From NCBI GenBank assembly GCA_905480565.1, contig CAJQQW010000116.1, positions 1-5,513 of the forward strand: 5,513 nt of DNA, in the 5' to 3' direction. This DNA comes from an uncultured Halioglobus sp. (GTDB taxonomy: Bacteria > Pseudomonadota > Gammaproteobacteria > Pseudomonadales > Halieaceae). Below, one piece after another: positions 1-5,513 of the stretch (positions within the stretch are counted from its first letter, which is position 1; every line of letters starts with the position of its first letter). The notes under the pieces were generated by a model that saw nothing but the letters and a program-made list of their open reading frames with translations, was not told where the DNA came from and did no database searches. The translations under genes and the position numbers were made by a program.

Positions 1-67
1 CGTATTTATAGGGGTTGGCGTATTTGTGCAACTGTACCAACCGCGGGGATTTTGGGCAAGGCGCAAA

Positions 68-76
68 TGTGATAAG
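68..76 (+). promoter_or_regulatory. Possible extended -10 element for the gatCAB operon
   Basis: TGTGATAAG fits an extended -10 pattern (TG, one base, then GATAAG, which matches TATAAT at four of six positions). Transcription would start near 83 and leave a leader of about 42 nt before gatC. No well-spaced -35 is visible: TTGGGC at 52-57 lies only 13 bp upstream. This is a weak pattern match and the true promoter could lie elsewhere or outside the window. Confidence 0.25.
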
Positions 77-124
77 TTTACGCCCCCTGCCACCAGAGGC
101 TGGCCTCCAGCAGAAAAGTTCACC

Positions 125-412
125 ATGACTATTGCGCAAGACGACATCGAGAAAATCGCCGAACTGGCTCGCATTCGTATTTCCGGCGAGGAGATCGGCG
201 AGGTGACACAACGCATTACCGAGATACTGCAGATGGTCGACACCCTGCAAGCGGCTGATACCAGCAATGTGGAACCCATGGCCAACCCACTGGACGCCAC
301 CCAGCAGCTGCGCGCAGACGAAGTCACCGAGCTCAATCGCAGGGATGACTTCCTGGCCATTGCACCGGCAGTAGAGGATGGCCTTTTTCTGGTACCCCGG
401 GTTATCGAGTAG
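125..412 (+). CDS. gatC: Asp/Glu-tRNA(Asn/Gln) amidotransferase subunit C
   Basis: GatC is the small subunit of the GatCAB transamidosome. It wraps around GatA and GatB, holds them together and has no catalytic site. The 95-residue product is the usual length. It shows the family pattern throughout: an N-terminal helix with [12 protein letters not shown], the central [17 protein letters not shown] segment and the typical C-terminus [16 protein letters not shown]. The frame stays open upstream to a GTG at 26, but the extra 33 residues do not resemble GatC, so the ATG at 125 is chosen. The ribosome binding site is poor (GAAAAG at 113-118). gatA follows after 25 nt in the same operon. Identification is from recalled family sequence, but gatA and gatB directly downstream make it very secure. 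Confidence 0.96.
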   Translation: MTIAQDDIEKIAELARIRISGEEIGEVTQRITEILQMVDTLQAADTSNVEPMANPLDATQQLRADEVTELNRRDDFLAIAPAVEDGLFLVPRVIE

Positions 413-428
413 CCGTTTATATCGCCTC

Positions 429-432
429 AGGA
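429..432 (+). promoter_or_regulatory. Shine-Dalgarno site setting the gatA start
   Basis: AGGA sits 5 nt before the ATG at 438. The open frame extends upstream to 378, overlapping the end of gatC, but those 20 residues do not look like GatA. This site supports the ATG at 438. Confidence 0.6.
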
Positions 433-437
433 CATTT

Positions 438-1901
438 ATGCACAATCACACAGTAAGCCAGTTAAGCCAGGGGCTGCGGGAAGGCAGTTACTCCAGCGTA
501 GAGGTCACCCGCAACTATCTGGAGCGTATCGCCCGCCTGGATGAACGCTACAACGCCTTTATCAGCGTGGATGAGACTGCTGCGCTGGCTGCCGCGGAAG
601 CTGCCGACGCCCGCATTGCCGGCGGCGATGCGGCACCGCTGACGGGAATCCCGCTGGCCCACAAAGACATTTTTTGTACAAAAGGCATGAAGACCAGCTG
701 CGGCTCTCGCATGCTGGACAATTTTGTGCCTCCTTATGACGCCACCGTCATTGAGCGTTTTCGGTCTGCAGGCTCGATCATTCTGGGCAAGACCAACATG
801 GATGAGTTTGCCATGGGCTCATCCAATGAAAGCAGCTACTACGGCGCAGCGCGCAACCCGTGGAACACCGGTTGCGTTCCCGGAGGCTCGTCTGGTGGGT
901 CCGCCGCAGCGGTGGCCGCACTGCTCGCGCCGGCAGCAACTGGCACGGATACCGGGGGCTCGATTCGTCAGCCGGCGGCCTTTTGCGGTATTACCGGACT
1001 GAAGCCCACCTATGGCCGAGTATCCCGCCTCGGCATGATTGCCTTTGCCTCCAGCCTCGATCAGGGTGGGCCGATGGCCCGCACCGCAGAAGACTGTGCC
1101 CTGATGCTGAACACTATGGCCGGTCACGATCCAAGGGATTCCACCTCCTCCGATGTGCCCGTTGAAGACTATACCGCAGGTCTCGAAAAAAGCCTCGAGG
1201 GACTGCGCATCGGCTTGCCCGATGCCTACTTTGGAGAAGGACTCGACAGCGCTACCGGCGAGTGCATTCACCTGGCTTTAAAAGAATTGGAAGCACTGGG
1301 CGCCACGCTCACTGCGGTATCGCTGCCGCACAGCGAGCTAACAATTCCTACTTACTATATCGTCGCGCCAGCGGAGGCCTCCACTAACTTGTCCCGCTAC
1401 GACGGCGTGCGCTACGGGCATCGCTGTGCTGACCCTGCAGACCTGCATGATCTGTACACGCGTACCCGCGAAGAGGGATTCGGTGACGAGGTCAAGCGCC
1501 GTATTCTGATCGGTACGTACGCCCTGTCCGCGGGCTACTACGACGCTTACTACAAAAAAGCCCAGCAGGCCCGCCGACTGATCCGGCAGGATTTTCTGGA
1601 TTGCTTCCAGAGCGTCGATATCATAGCGGGCCCCACCACGCCCGGACCTGCCTTTGCGCTGGGCGCCAAGGATAACGATCCGGTCTCGATGTACCTCGAA
1701 GACGTCTATACCCTCGCAGTCAACCTGGCGGGCCTGCCGGGCATGTCGTTGCCCGCGGGCTTTGTGCAGGACAAGCCAATAGGCCTGCAATTGATCGGGC
1801 CCCATTTTGGGGAAGGCCGCCTGCTGAATGTCGCGCACCGCTTCCAGCAGGCGACCGACTGGCATACGCGCACCCCTGGAGACGGGGAGCATGTCGCATG
1901 A
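438..1901 (+). CDS. gatA: Asp/Glu-tRNA(Asn/Gln) amidotransferase subunit A
   Basis: GatA is the glutaminase subunit of GatCAB and belongs to the amidase-signature family. It hydrolyses glutamine and passes ammonia to GatB for transamidation of Glu-tRNA(Gln) or Asp-tRNA(Asn). The 487-residue product has the expected length. The Ser-cisSer-Lys catalytic triad is intact: K76 in IPLAHKD, S151 in [13 protein letters not shown] and S175 in [11 protein letters not shown]. The spacings between the three match those of the structurally characterised Staphylococcus aureus GatA. Other family segments are [12 protein letters not shown] (122-133), [10 protein letters not shown] (188-197), [23 protein letters not shown] and PTTPGPAF. 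The stop codon overlaps the gatB start as ATGA, so the two are probably translationally coupled, which suits 1:1 subunit production. No truncation or frameshift is visible. Confidence 0.98.
   Translation: MHNHTVSQLSQGLREGSYSSVEVTRNYLERIARLDERYNAFISVDETAALAAAEAADARIAGGDAAPLTGIPLAHKDIFCTKGMKTSCGSRMLDNFVPPYDATVIERFRSAGSIILGKTNMDEFAMGSSNESSYYGAARNPWNTGCVPGGSSGGSAAAVAALLAPAATGTDTGGSIRQPAAFCGITGLKPTYGRVSRLGMIAFASSLDQGGPMARTAEDCALMLNTMAGHDPRDSTSSDVPVEDYTAGLEKSLEGLRIGLPDAYFGEGLDSATGECIHLALKELEALGATLTAVSLPHSELTIPTYYIVAPAEASTNLSRYDGVRYGHRCADPADLHDLYTRTREEGFGDEVKRRILIGTYALSAGYYDAYYKKAQQARRLIRQDFLDCFQSVDIIAGPTTPGPAFALGAKDNDPVSMYLEDVYTLAVNLAGLPGMSLPAGFVQDKPIGLQLIGPHFGEGRLLNVAHRFQQATDWHTRTPGDGEHVA
1884..1889 (+). 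promoter_or_regulatory. Shine-Dalgarno site for gatB inside the gatA end
   Basis: GGGGAG lies 8 nt before the ATG at 1898, within the last codons of gatA. It favours that ATG over the nearby out-of-frame ATG at 1891. It also means gatB can recruit ribosomes directly as well as by coupling to gatA. Confidence 0.6.
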
Positions 1902-3340
1902 ACTGGGAATCTGTCATCGGCCTCGAGGTACACCTGCAACTGGCTACCCGCTCCAAAATTTTTTCCGGCTCCGCCACCACCTTCGGTGCCGAACCGAATA
2001 CCCAGGCCAGCGCCGTGGATCTCGCCATGCCCGGCATGCTGCCGGTGCTGAATGCCGAGGCCGTGCATTATGCTGTGAAATTTGGTCTGGGCATCGGCGC
2101 TAAAATCGGTAAACGCTCCATTTTCGACCGCAAAAATTATTTCTACCCTGACTCGCCGAAAGGTTATCAGATCAGCCAGTTTGAAGCGCCTATCGTGGGC
2201 GAGGGCAGTTTTGAAATCAGCCTGCCAGACGGCAGCACGCGCAGTATTGGCATCACCCGGGCACACCTCGAAGAGGACGCAGGGAAATCCCTGCACGAGG
2301 ACTACCATGGTCAGTCCGGGATTGACCTGAACCGCGCCGGCACTCCCCTGCTCGAAATCGTATCGGAACCAGATATTCGCGACGCCACCGAAGCCGTCGC
2401 GTATCTGAAAGCATTACACAGCCTGGTGACCTATCTGGAAATTTCCGACGGCAACATGGCCGAGGGTTCCATGCGCTGCGATATCAATATCTCCCTGCGC
2501 CCCCAGGGGAGCAGTACGCTGGGTACCCGTGCAGAAATCAAAAACGTCAACTCCTTTCGCTTTGTAGAAAAAGCCATCCAGCACGAGATCGAGCGCCAGT
2601 CTGATATTCTGGAGGACGGCGGCACGATCGTGCAGGAAACCCGGCTGTACGATGCCCAGCGCGATGAAACGCGACCTATGCGCAGCAAGGAAGTCGCGAA
2701 CGACTACCGCTACTTCCCGGAGCCCGATCTACTGCCGGTGGTGATAGATGATGCCTATATCCTGGCTATTCAGCACACGTTACCTGAGCTGCCCACCACC
2801 AAACGCCATCGTTTCGCAGAGGCGTACGGCCTGAGCAACTACGATGCCAGCGTGCTGACAGACAGTCGCCCGCTGGCTGACTATTTCGAAGTCGTCGTAG
2901 CCACCTGTAACGACGCAAAGATCGCCGCCAACTGGGTGCAGGTCGAGCTGTTGGGGCAACTTAACCGGGAGCAAACAAGCCTTGCCCAATGTCCCGTCCC
3001 CGCGGCCGATCTCGGCGGGCTGATTACGCGAATCCTTGATGGCAGCATCTCCGGCAAGATCGCCAAACAGGTATTTGAGGCTATGTGGCAGGGTGAAGGC
3101 AGTGCCGATGCCGTCATAGAGGCACGCGGCCTGAAGCAGGTCAGTGACAGCGGCGCCCTCGAGGGCATCATCGCCGAGGTCATTGCAGGTCACCCGGAAC
3201 AGGTGCAGCAATTCCTCGAAGCGGACGAGGACCGACGCAAAAAACTCACCGGCTTTTTTGTCGGACAAGTCATGAAGGCATCAAAGGGGCAGGCCAACCC
3301 ACAGATGGTCAACGCACTACTGGCTGAAAAGCTTGCATAA
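1898..3340 (+). CDS. gatB: Asp/Glu-tRNA(Asn/Gln) amidotransferase subunit B
   Basis: GatB is the kinase and transamidase subunit of GatCAB. It binds the mischarged tRNA, phosphorylates the misplaced Glu or Asp side chain with ATP, and amidates it with ammonia channelled from GatA. The product is 480 residues, a normal length. The N-terminus [10 protein letters not shown] supplies E10 and H12, and [19 protein letters not shown] supplies E125; these residues correspond to the metal-site region of known GatB structures. Further family blocks are [16 protein letters not shown] (145-160), [15 protein letters not shown] and [14 protein letters not shown]. The last 150 or so residues form the helical GatB/YqeY tail that contacts tRNA, including the [12 protein letters not shown] and [15 protein letters not shown] segments and the [16 protein letters not shown] end. 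The gene overlaps gatA by 4 nt and precedes a small gene by 13 nt. Confidence 0.98.
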   Translation: MNWESVIGLEVHLQLATRSKIFSGSATTFGAEPNTQASAVDLAMPGMLPVLNAEAVHYAVKFGLGIGAKIGKRSIFDRKNYFYPDSPKGYQISQFEAPIVGEGSFEISLPDGSTRSIGITRAHLEEDAGKSLHEDYHGQSGIDLNRAGTPLLEIVSEPDIRDATEAVAYLKALHSLVTYLEISDGNMAEGSMRCDINISLRPQGSSTLGTRAEIKNVNSFRFVEKAIQHEIERQSDILEDGGTIVQETRLYDAQRDETRPMRSKEVANDYRYFPEPDLLPVVIDDAYILAIQHTLPELPTTKRHRFAEAYGLSNYDASVLTDSRPLADYFEVVVATCNDAKIAANWVQVELLGQLNREQTSLAQCPVPAADLGGLITRILDGSISGKIAKQVFEAMWQGEGSADAVIEARGLKQVSDSGALEGIIAEVIAGHPEQVQQFLEADEDRRKKLTGFFVGQVMKASKGQANPQMVNALLAEKLA

Positions 3341-3353
3341 AGAGGCAGCAATA

Positions 3354-3644
3354 ATGCGCAAAGACAAGGAAAAAGTAATCGACGAGGTGTGGACAGAGGA
3401 TCACGTAAAAAGCTACCTCAACGTGCGCTCCCATGACGGCACATCTGAAGATTTCCACATGCTGCTCAAAGCCTACCAGAGCATGCGCGCCTCCGACTTT
3501 GAGCTATTTGTGAATTTTTTTCTTGGCGAAAAGCGCGACCTCAATGCTACCGGCAAGGACGGAAGAACGGTCCTCGATATCGTGTCGACCCACCGCCATG
3601 GCACGCCCTATAGCGCTATTCTGACGGCGGCCGGCGCGCGCTGA
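3354..3644 (+). CDS. PA4642-like small conserved protein, function unknown
   Basis: The 96-residue product has no signal peptide, membrane segment or cysteine. It resembles, from memory, the PA4642 family of short Pseudomonas-type proteins, which begin with MRKDK and have no assigned function. The N-terminal third is charged. A helical middle follows (FHMLLKAYQSMRASDFELFVNFFLGEKRD, about 34-62). The end, DLNATGKDGRTVLDIVSTH through ILTAAGA (62-95), reads like one degenerate ankyrin-type repeat: a turn with DGRT, a helix, then a short helix ending in AAGA. The frame is open from a TTG at 3333 that overlaps gatB, but AGAGG at 3341-3345 lies 8 nt before the ATG at 3354, so the ATG is chosen. The short gap suggests cotranscription with gatCAB. 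A role in tRNA amidation would be speculation. Coding status is well supported; the family name is moderately sure. Confidence 0.85.
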   Translation: MRKDKEKVIDEVWTEDHVKSYLNVRSHDGTSEDFHMLLKAYQSMRASDFELFVNFFLGEKRDLNATGKDGRTVLDIVSTHRHGTPYSAILTAAGAR

Positions 3645-3673
3645 GGCGCTCGCACCTCTGCGGCACCCCCCGC

Positions 3674-4285
3674 TTATACCGGGTCCGTCGGCATACGCCC
3701 CTTGGCAAATTTCACTCGGTTTTCGCGTTTTTCTGCCTCGCTCTTGCGCAACAGCACGTAGACTGCACCGGTGCCACCGTGGCGCGGCTGCGCACTGTGA
3801 AACGCAAGAACCACATTCAGCTCGCGTAGCCAGTGGTCAACGCAACCCTTCAGGATAGAACTGCGCTGCTGCTGAGCACTACTCTCACCCTTGCCATGGA
3901 TCAGGAGCACACTGCGCAGCCCATACTCGTGAGCTTCTTCAAAAAACTCGAACACGCGACGGCGTGCCGTCTCCACCGTCATACGGTGCAAGTCCAGTCG
4001 CGACTGCATTTCGTACCGGCCCTGTTTCAGCTTGCGAAATACTCCGTTCTGCACGCCGGGCCTCTTCCAGGTGAGAACATACCAGGGATCCAGCGGTTCA
4101 ATGGTAGTGTCCGAGAGCGTATTGCGGTCGCCGGCGGGAAAATCCTCGGCCGCGCGGCGGCGGTGATCGAGCGATGTGTCGCGCTCCCGAGACTTATCCT
4201 GTGTCAGCGCCGCCCTGCGAGCGCGCTTCAGGGGTACCACATCGCTCATGGCCGCGGAAAAGAGGTCGTCCTCGTCACTACTCAT
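3674..4285 (-). CDS. smrA: Smr-domain protein, SmrA-type endonuclease family
   Basis: The 203-residue product has a charged, probably disordered N-terminus (1-60), a conserved linker DPWYVLTWKRPGVQNGVFRKLKQGRYEMQ cut across 66-94, and a C-terminal Smr domain (about 95-182). Smr hallmarks are present: LDLH at 97-100, LLIHGKGES at 127-135 and HGGTGAVYVLLRK at 169-181. The linker plus the HSAQPRHGGTGAVYVLLRK-type ending match SmrA (YdaL) better than SmrB. Smr domains are nucleic-acid binding and often nucleolytic. SmrB cleaves mRNA at collided ribosomes; the role of SmrA is less clear, so a link to RNA or ribosome quality control is inference. It ends 29 bp from the end of the PA4642-like gene (convergent) and starts divergently from the CWC gene. 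AGGAGGGAG just upstream fixes the ATG start. The length is close to the usual size for the family. Confidence 0.9.
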   Translation of the reverse strand: MSSDEDDLFSAAMSDVVPLKRARRAALTQDKSRERDTSLDHRRRAAEDFPAGDRNTLSDTTIEPLDPWYVLTWKRPGVQNGVFRKLKQGRYEMQSRLDLHRMTVETARRRVFEFFEEAHEYGLRSVLLIHGKGESSAQQQRSSILKGCVDHWLRELNVVLAFHSAQPRHGGTGAVYVLLRKSEAEKRENRVKFAKGRMPTDPV

Positions 4286-4290
4286 TGTTA

Positions 4291-4299
4291 CTCCCTCCT
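4291..4299 (-). promoter_or_regulatory. Very strong Shine-Dalgarno site for smrA
   Basis: On the minus strand AGGAGGGAG precedes the smrA ATG by 5 nt. It is the closest match to the anti-Shine-Dalgarno sequence in the window and fixes the smrA start. Confidence 0.75.
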
Positions 4300-4310
4300 G
4301 CGTTGTCCGG

Positions 4311-4316
4311 TATTAT
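4311..4316 (+). promoter_or_regulatory. Candidate -10 element for the CWC-cysZ unit
   Basis: TATTAT on the plus strand overlaps the smrA -10 on the other strand almost completely. A start near 4323 would fall at or on the upstream in-frame ATG, which argues for translation from the ATG at 4347. No convincing -35 is visible: TTGTTA at 4285-4290 would need a 20-bp spacer. Confidence 0.3.
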
Positions 4317-4317
4317 A
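4312..4317 (-). promoter_or_regulatory. Candidate -10 element for smrA
   Basis: The minus strand reads TATAAT, a perfect consensus -10. A start near 4305 would give a leader of about 20 nt holding the strong ribosome binding site. No good -35 hexamer is seen at 16-18 bp spacing, so the assignment rests on the -10 and its position. Confidence 0.45.
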
Positions 4318-4346
4318 GCGTTATGCCACCAGGAAAAGAGCGCAAT

Positions 4347-4562
4347 ATGAACCAACCGGACTCCTCCGCCAGCAGCTGCCCCCTGTGCGGCAACGACAAT
4401 CAATGCGCTATCGCAGCGGGCCGCAAACCCGAGACTTGCTGGTGCTGGAGCGCAAACCTCGATCCACTGGCGCGGGAGCGAGCAGCAGACACCGCGGATC
4501 AGCAATGCATTTGCGCCCACTGCGGCCGGCTCGAAACCGGGGAGCGTCCAGATGAAGGGTAA
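4347..4562 (+). CDS. Cysteine-rich CWC family protein, function unknown
   Basis: A 71-residue soluble protein with eight cysteines in the arrangement of the cysteine-rich CWC family: CPLCGNDNQC (C11, C14, C20), CWCW (C31, C33) and CICAHC (C54, C56, C59). The paired CxxC and CxC groups suggest binding of zinc or another metal; this is inferred from spacing, and no activity is known to me for the family. An in-frame ATG at 4323 would add eight residues (MPPGKERN). The ATG at 4347 is preferred because purine-rich AGGAAAAGAG lies at 4331-4340 and the recognisable family motif begins close after it. The 3' end overlaps the cysZ start by 11 nt in another frame, so the two are almost certainly cotranscribed and probably translationally coupled. 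Confidence 0.85.
   Translation: MNQPDSSASSCPLCGNDNQCAIAAGRKPETCWCWSANLDPLARERAADTADQQCICAHCGRLETGERPDEG
4540..4545 (+). promoter_or_regulatory. Shine-Dalgarno site for cysZ inside the CWC gene
   Basis: GGGGAG lies 6 nt before the cysZ ATG at 4552, within the last codons of the CWC gene. It fixes the cysZ start and the 11-nt overlap. Confidence 0.6.
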
Positions 4563-5277
4563 TCTCGCGCGCGGCATCGAGTACCTCCCCAGAGGGGCGC
4601 GACTGCTCAAACACCCCGCCCTGCGACACTTCGTGATAGTGCCGCTGCTGGTCAACGTGGTGATCTTCTCATCCTTGATCGCAATCGGTTTTAGCTATGT
4701 CAGCGATATGATGGCAGCACTGTTATCGCGCATCCCCGAATGGCTGAGTTTTATCCAGTGGATACTATGGCCACTGATTGCTATCACCGTTGGCCTCGTC
4801 ACCGGCTACCTGTTTACCACCGTCGCGCTGGTGGTCGCCTCACCTTTCAACGCACTGCTTGCCGAAAAGGCGGAAGAGCTGATCACCGGCGAGCAGGTCA
4901 GCGGACTGGAGGGAATGGGGGCAGCGCTGCTCGCGGTGCCGCAAAGTATTGTGCGGGAACTGGCAAAACTGCTGTATTACATCCCCATGGCGATATTCGT
5001 CCTGCTACTGTCTTTTATACCCGGCGTTGGAGCCTTCGCCTGGCTGCTGCTGGGTGCATGGATGATGAGCATACAATTCGTTGACTACCCCATGGATAAT
5101 CATCAACTGGACTTTGGCGCGGTGAAGAATGCGGTGCGATCAAGGCGTCTCAGCAGCCTCGGTTTCGGGGGAGCCGTAGCACTGTGCACCACCATTCCGA
5201 TCGTCAACTTTTTTGTGGTCCCCGCAGCAGTGGTAGGAGCTACCCTGCTGTGGTGCGAGGAGTTACGGGACGGCTGA
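4552..5277 (+). CDS. cysZ: CysZ-type sulfate permease (EI24/CysZ family)
   Basis: CysZ is an inner-membrane protein that imports sulfate for the assimilatory pathway to cysteine. The 241-residue product is close to the roughly 250 residues of E. coli CysZ and aligns with it from memory along its whole length. It shows the N-terminal GIEYLPRGARLLKHPALRHFVIVPLLVN, the ASPFNALLAEK loop (96-106), SFIPGVGAF (154-162), the signature IQFVDYPMDNH (174-184) and a C-terminal IPIVNFFVVPAAVVGATLLW. Hydrophobic segments lie at about 26-49, 66-97, 139-176 (a long hairpin-like stretch) and 203-235. The gene overlaps the CWC gene by 11 nt and converges on the rhlB end with a 6-bp gap. No sulfur-pathway genes other than this one are in the window, so transport of sulfate is inferred from family similarity. 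Confidence 0.92.
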   Translation: MKGNLARGIEYLPRGARLLKHPALRHFVIVPLLVNVVIFSSLIAIGFSYVSDMMAALLSRIPEWLSFIQWILWPLIAITVGLVTGYLFTTVALVVASPFNALLAEKAEELITGEQVSGLEGMGAALLAVPQSIVRELAKLLYYIPMAIFVLLLSFIPGVGAFAWLLLGAWMMSIQFVDYPMDNHQLDFGAVKNAVRSRRLSSLGFGGAVALCTTIPIVNFFVVPAAVVGATLLWCEELRDG

Positions 5278-5283
5278 TAGCGG

Positions 5284-5513
5284 CTAGGTCAGCAACTCTT
5301 GCGGCGGGTGCGTGCATTCCAGCTTGGTGCCCAACAGCGCTTCCAGATCAGGCAACAGAAACGCGTCGTCCTCGCTGGCAAAACTGACCGACACCCCGGT
5401 AGCCCCCGCACGCCCGGTGCGGCCAATTCTGTGCACGTAATCTTCCGGGTCCTCCGGGAGATTGTAATTCACCACGTGACTCACTCCCTCAACATGGATA
5501 CCGCGTCCAGCTA
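5284..5513 (-). CDS. rhlB: DEAD-box RNA helicase, probably RhlB (C-terminal part)
   Basis: Only the last 75 or so codons are in the window; the gene continues past the right edge. The first visible residues, [19 protein letters not shown], correspond to helicase motif V, and the partial codon at the edge (NTA) is compatible with the usual valine before it. Motif VI is intact as [10 protein letters not shown], preceded by EDPEDYV. The segment after motif VI ([26 protein letters not shown]) is more like RhlB than RhlE or SrmB, and the protein ends soon after at HPPQELLT, so the long basic tail of E. coli RhlB is absent. RhlB is an ATP-dependent RNA unwinding enzyme, part of the RNA degradosome in enterobacteria. 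The GTG at 5484 is internal, not a start. DEAD-box identity is secure; the RhlB subtype is likely. Confidence 0.88.
   Translation of the reverse strand, partial: AGRGIHVEGVSHVVNYNLPEDPEDYVHRIGRTGRAGATGVSVSFASEDDAFLLPDLEALLGTKLECTHPPQELLT

Noticed and set aside
1..25. Direct repeat of CGTATTT at 1-7 and 19-25
   Set aside because: Seven bases twice in an AT-rich leader is within chance, and the left side is cut by the window edge.
5..31. Minus-strand promoter-like pair upstream of gatC (TTGCAC at 31-26, TATAAA at 10-5)
   Set aside because: The 15-bp spacer is short and no minus-strand gene is visible in the window. A divergent mreB lies next to gatC in Pseudomonas, so it could be real, but it cannot be supported here.
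26..124. Upstream extension of the gatC reading frame to a GTG at 26
   Set aside because: The 33 extra residues do not resemble GatC, and the ATG at 125 gives the usual 95-residue length.
672..683. Perfect 12-bp palindrome TTTTGTACAAAA within gatA
   Set aside because: It encodes the conserved residues around IFCTK after the catalytic lysine, so the bases are explained by coding; no loop or second copy suggests a site.
1338..2308. Long minus-strand open frames opposite gatA and gatB (184 and 200 codons)
   Set aside because: They overlap strongly conserved gatA and gatB on the other strand, show no family pattern, and overlap each other.
3610..3619. 10-bp palindrome ATAGCGCTAT near the end of the PA4642-like gene
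   Set aside because: It is short, inside the coding sequence, single copy and not followed by a T-run; chance is the simplest explanation.
3645..3673. Possible terminator between the PA4642-like gene and smrA
   Set aside because: Only 4-bp stems are found (GAGG/CCTC at 3643-3658, GCGG/CCGC at 3660-3673) and neither strand has a T-run, so I do not call an intrinsic terminator.
3833..4318. 161-codon open frame on the plus strand antisense to smrA
   Set aside because: It lies almost wholly opposite the well-supported smrA gene, has no recognisable motif and is expected as a shadow in GC-rich DNA.
4323..4346. Upstream ATG start for the CWC protein at 4323
   Set aside because: It lacks a good ribosome binding site and would coincide with the predicted transcription start; the ATG at 4347 is better placed behind AGGAAAAGAG.

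Overview
The window looks like ordinary chromosomal housekeeping DNA from a gammaproteobacterium. The predicted proteins most resemble those of Pseudomonas and the marine Cellvibrionales/Halieaceae-type lineages. This placement rests on recalled family sequences (GatCAB, a PA4642-like protein, SmrA, CysZ, RhlB), on the GC-rich codon use and on the gene order, not on a database search.

Region 1 (1-124) is the leader of the gatCAB operon. It holds a weak candidate promoter and short inverted repeats just before gatC. Region 2 (125-3644, + strand) is a tight four-gene unit: gatC, gatA, gatB and a small PA4642-like gene of unknown function. gatA and gatB overlap by ATGA, and the small gene starts 13 nt after gatB. 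The three Gat proteins form the heterotrimeric amidotransferase that converts mischarged Glu-tRNA(Gln) and/or Asp-tRNA(Asn) into the correctly charged tRNAs.

Region 3 (3674-4285, - strand) is smrA, a Smr-domain nuclease-family gene that converges on the gatCAB unit. Region 4 (4286-4346) is a 61-bp divergent intergenic region carrying overlapping -10-like elements for both directions and a very strong Shine-Dalgarno sequence for smrA. Region 5 (4347-5277, + strand) is a two-gene unit: a small eight-cysteine CWC-family protein overlapping by 11 nt a gene for a CysZ-type sulfate permease. Region 6 (5284-5513, - strand) is the C-terminal end of a DEAD-box RNA helicase, most likely RhlB, which runs off the right edge and converges on cysZ with a 6-bp gap.

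I found no mobile element, CRISPR array, tRNA or rRNA gene, prophage or defence gene, and no pseudogene. No gene-free stretch exceeds 300 bases. I do not see a convincing undescribed system. The points most worth a second look are the two small conserved proteins of unknown function and how they are coupled to their neighbours.
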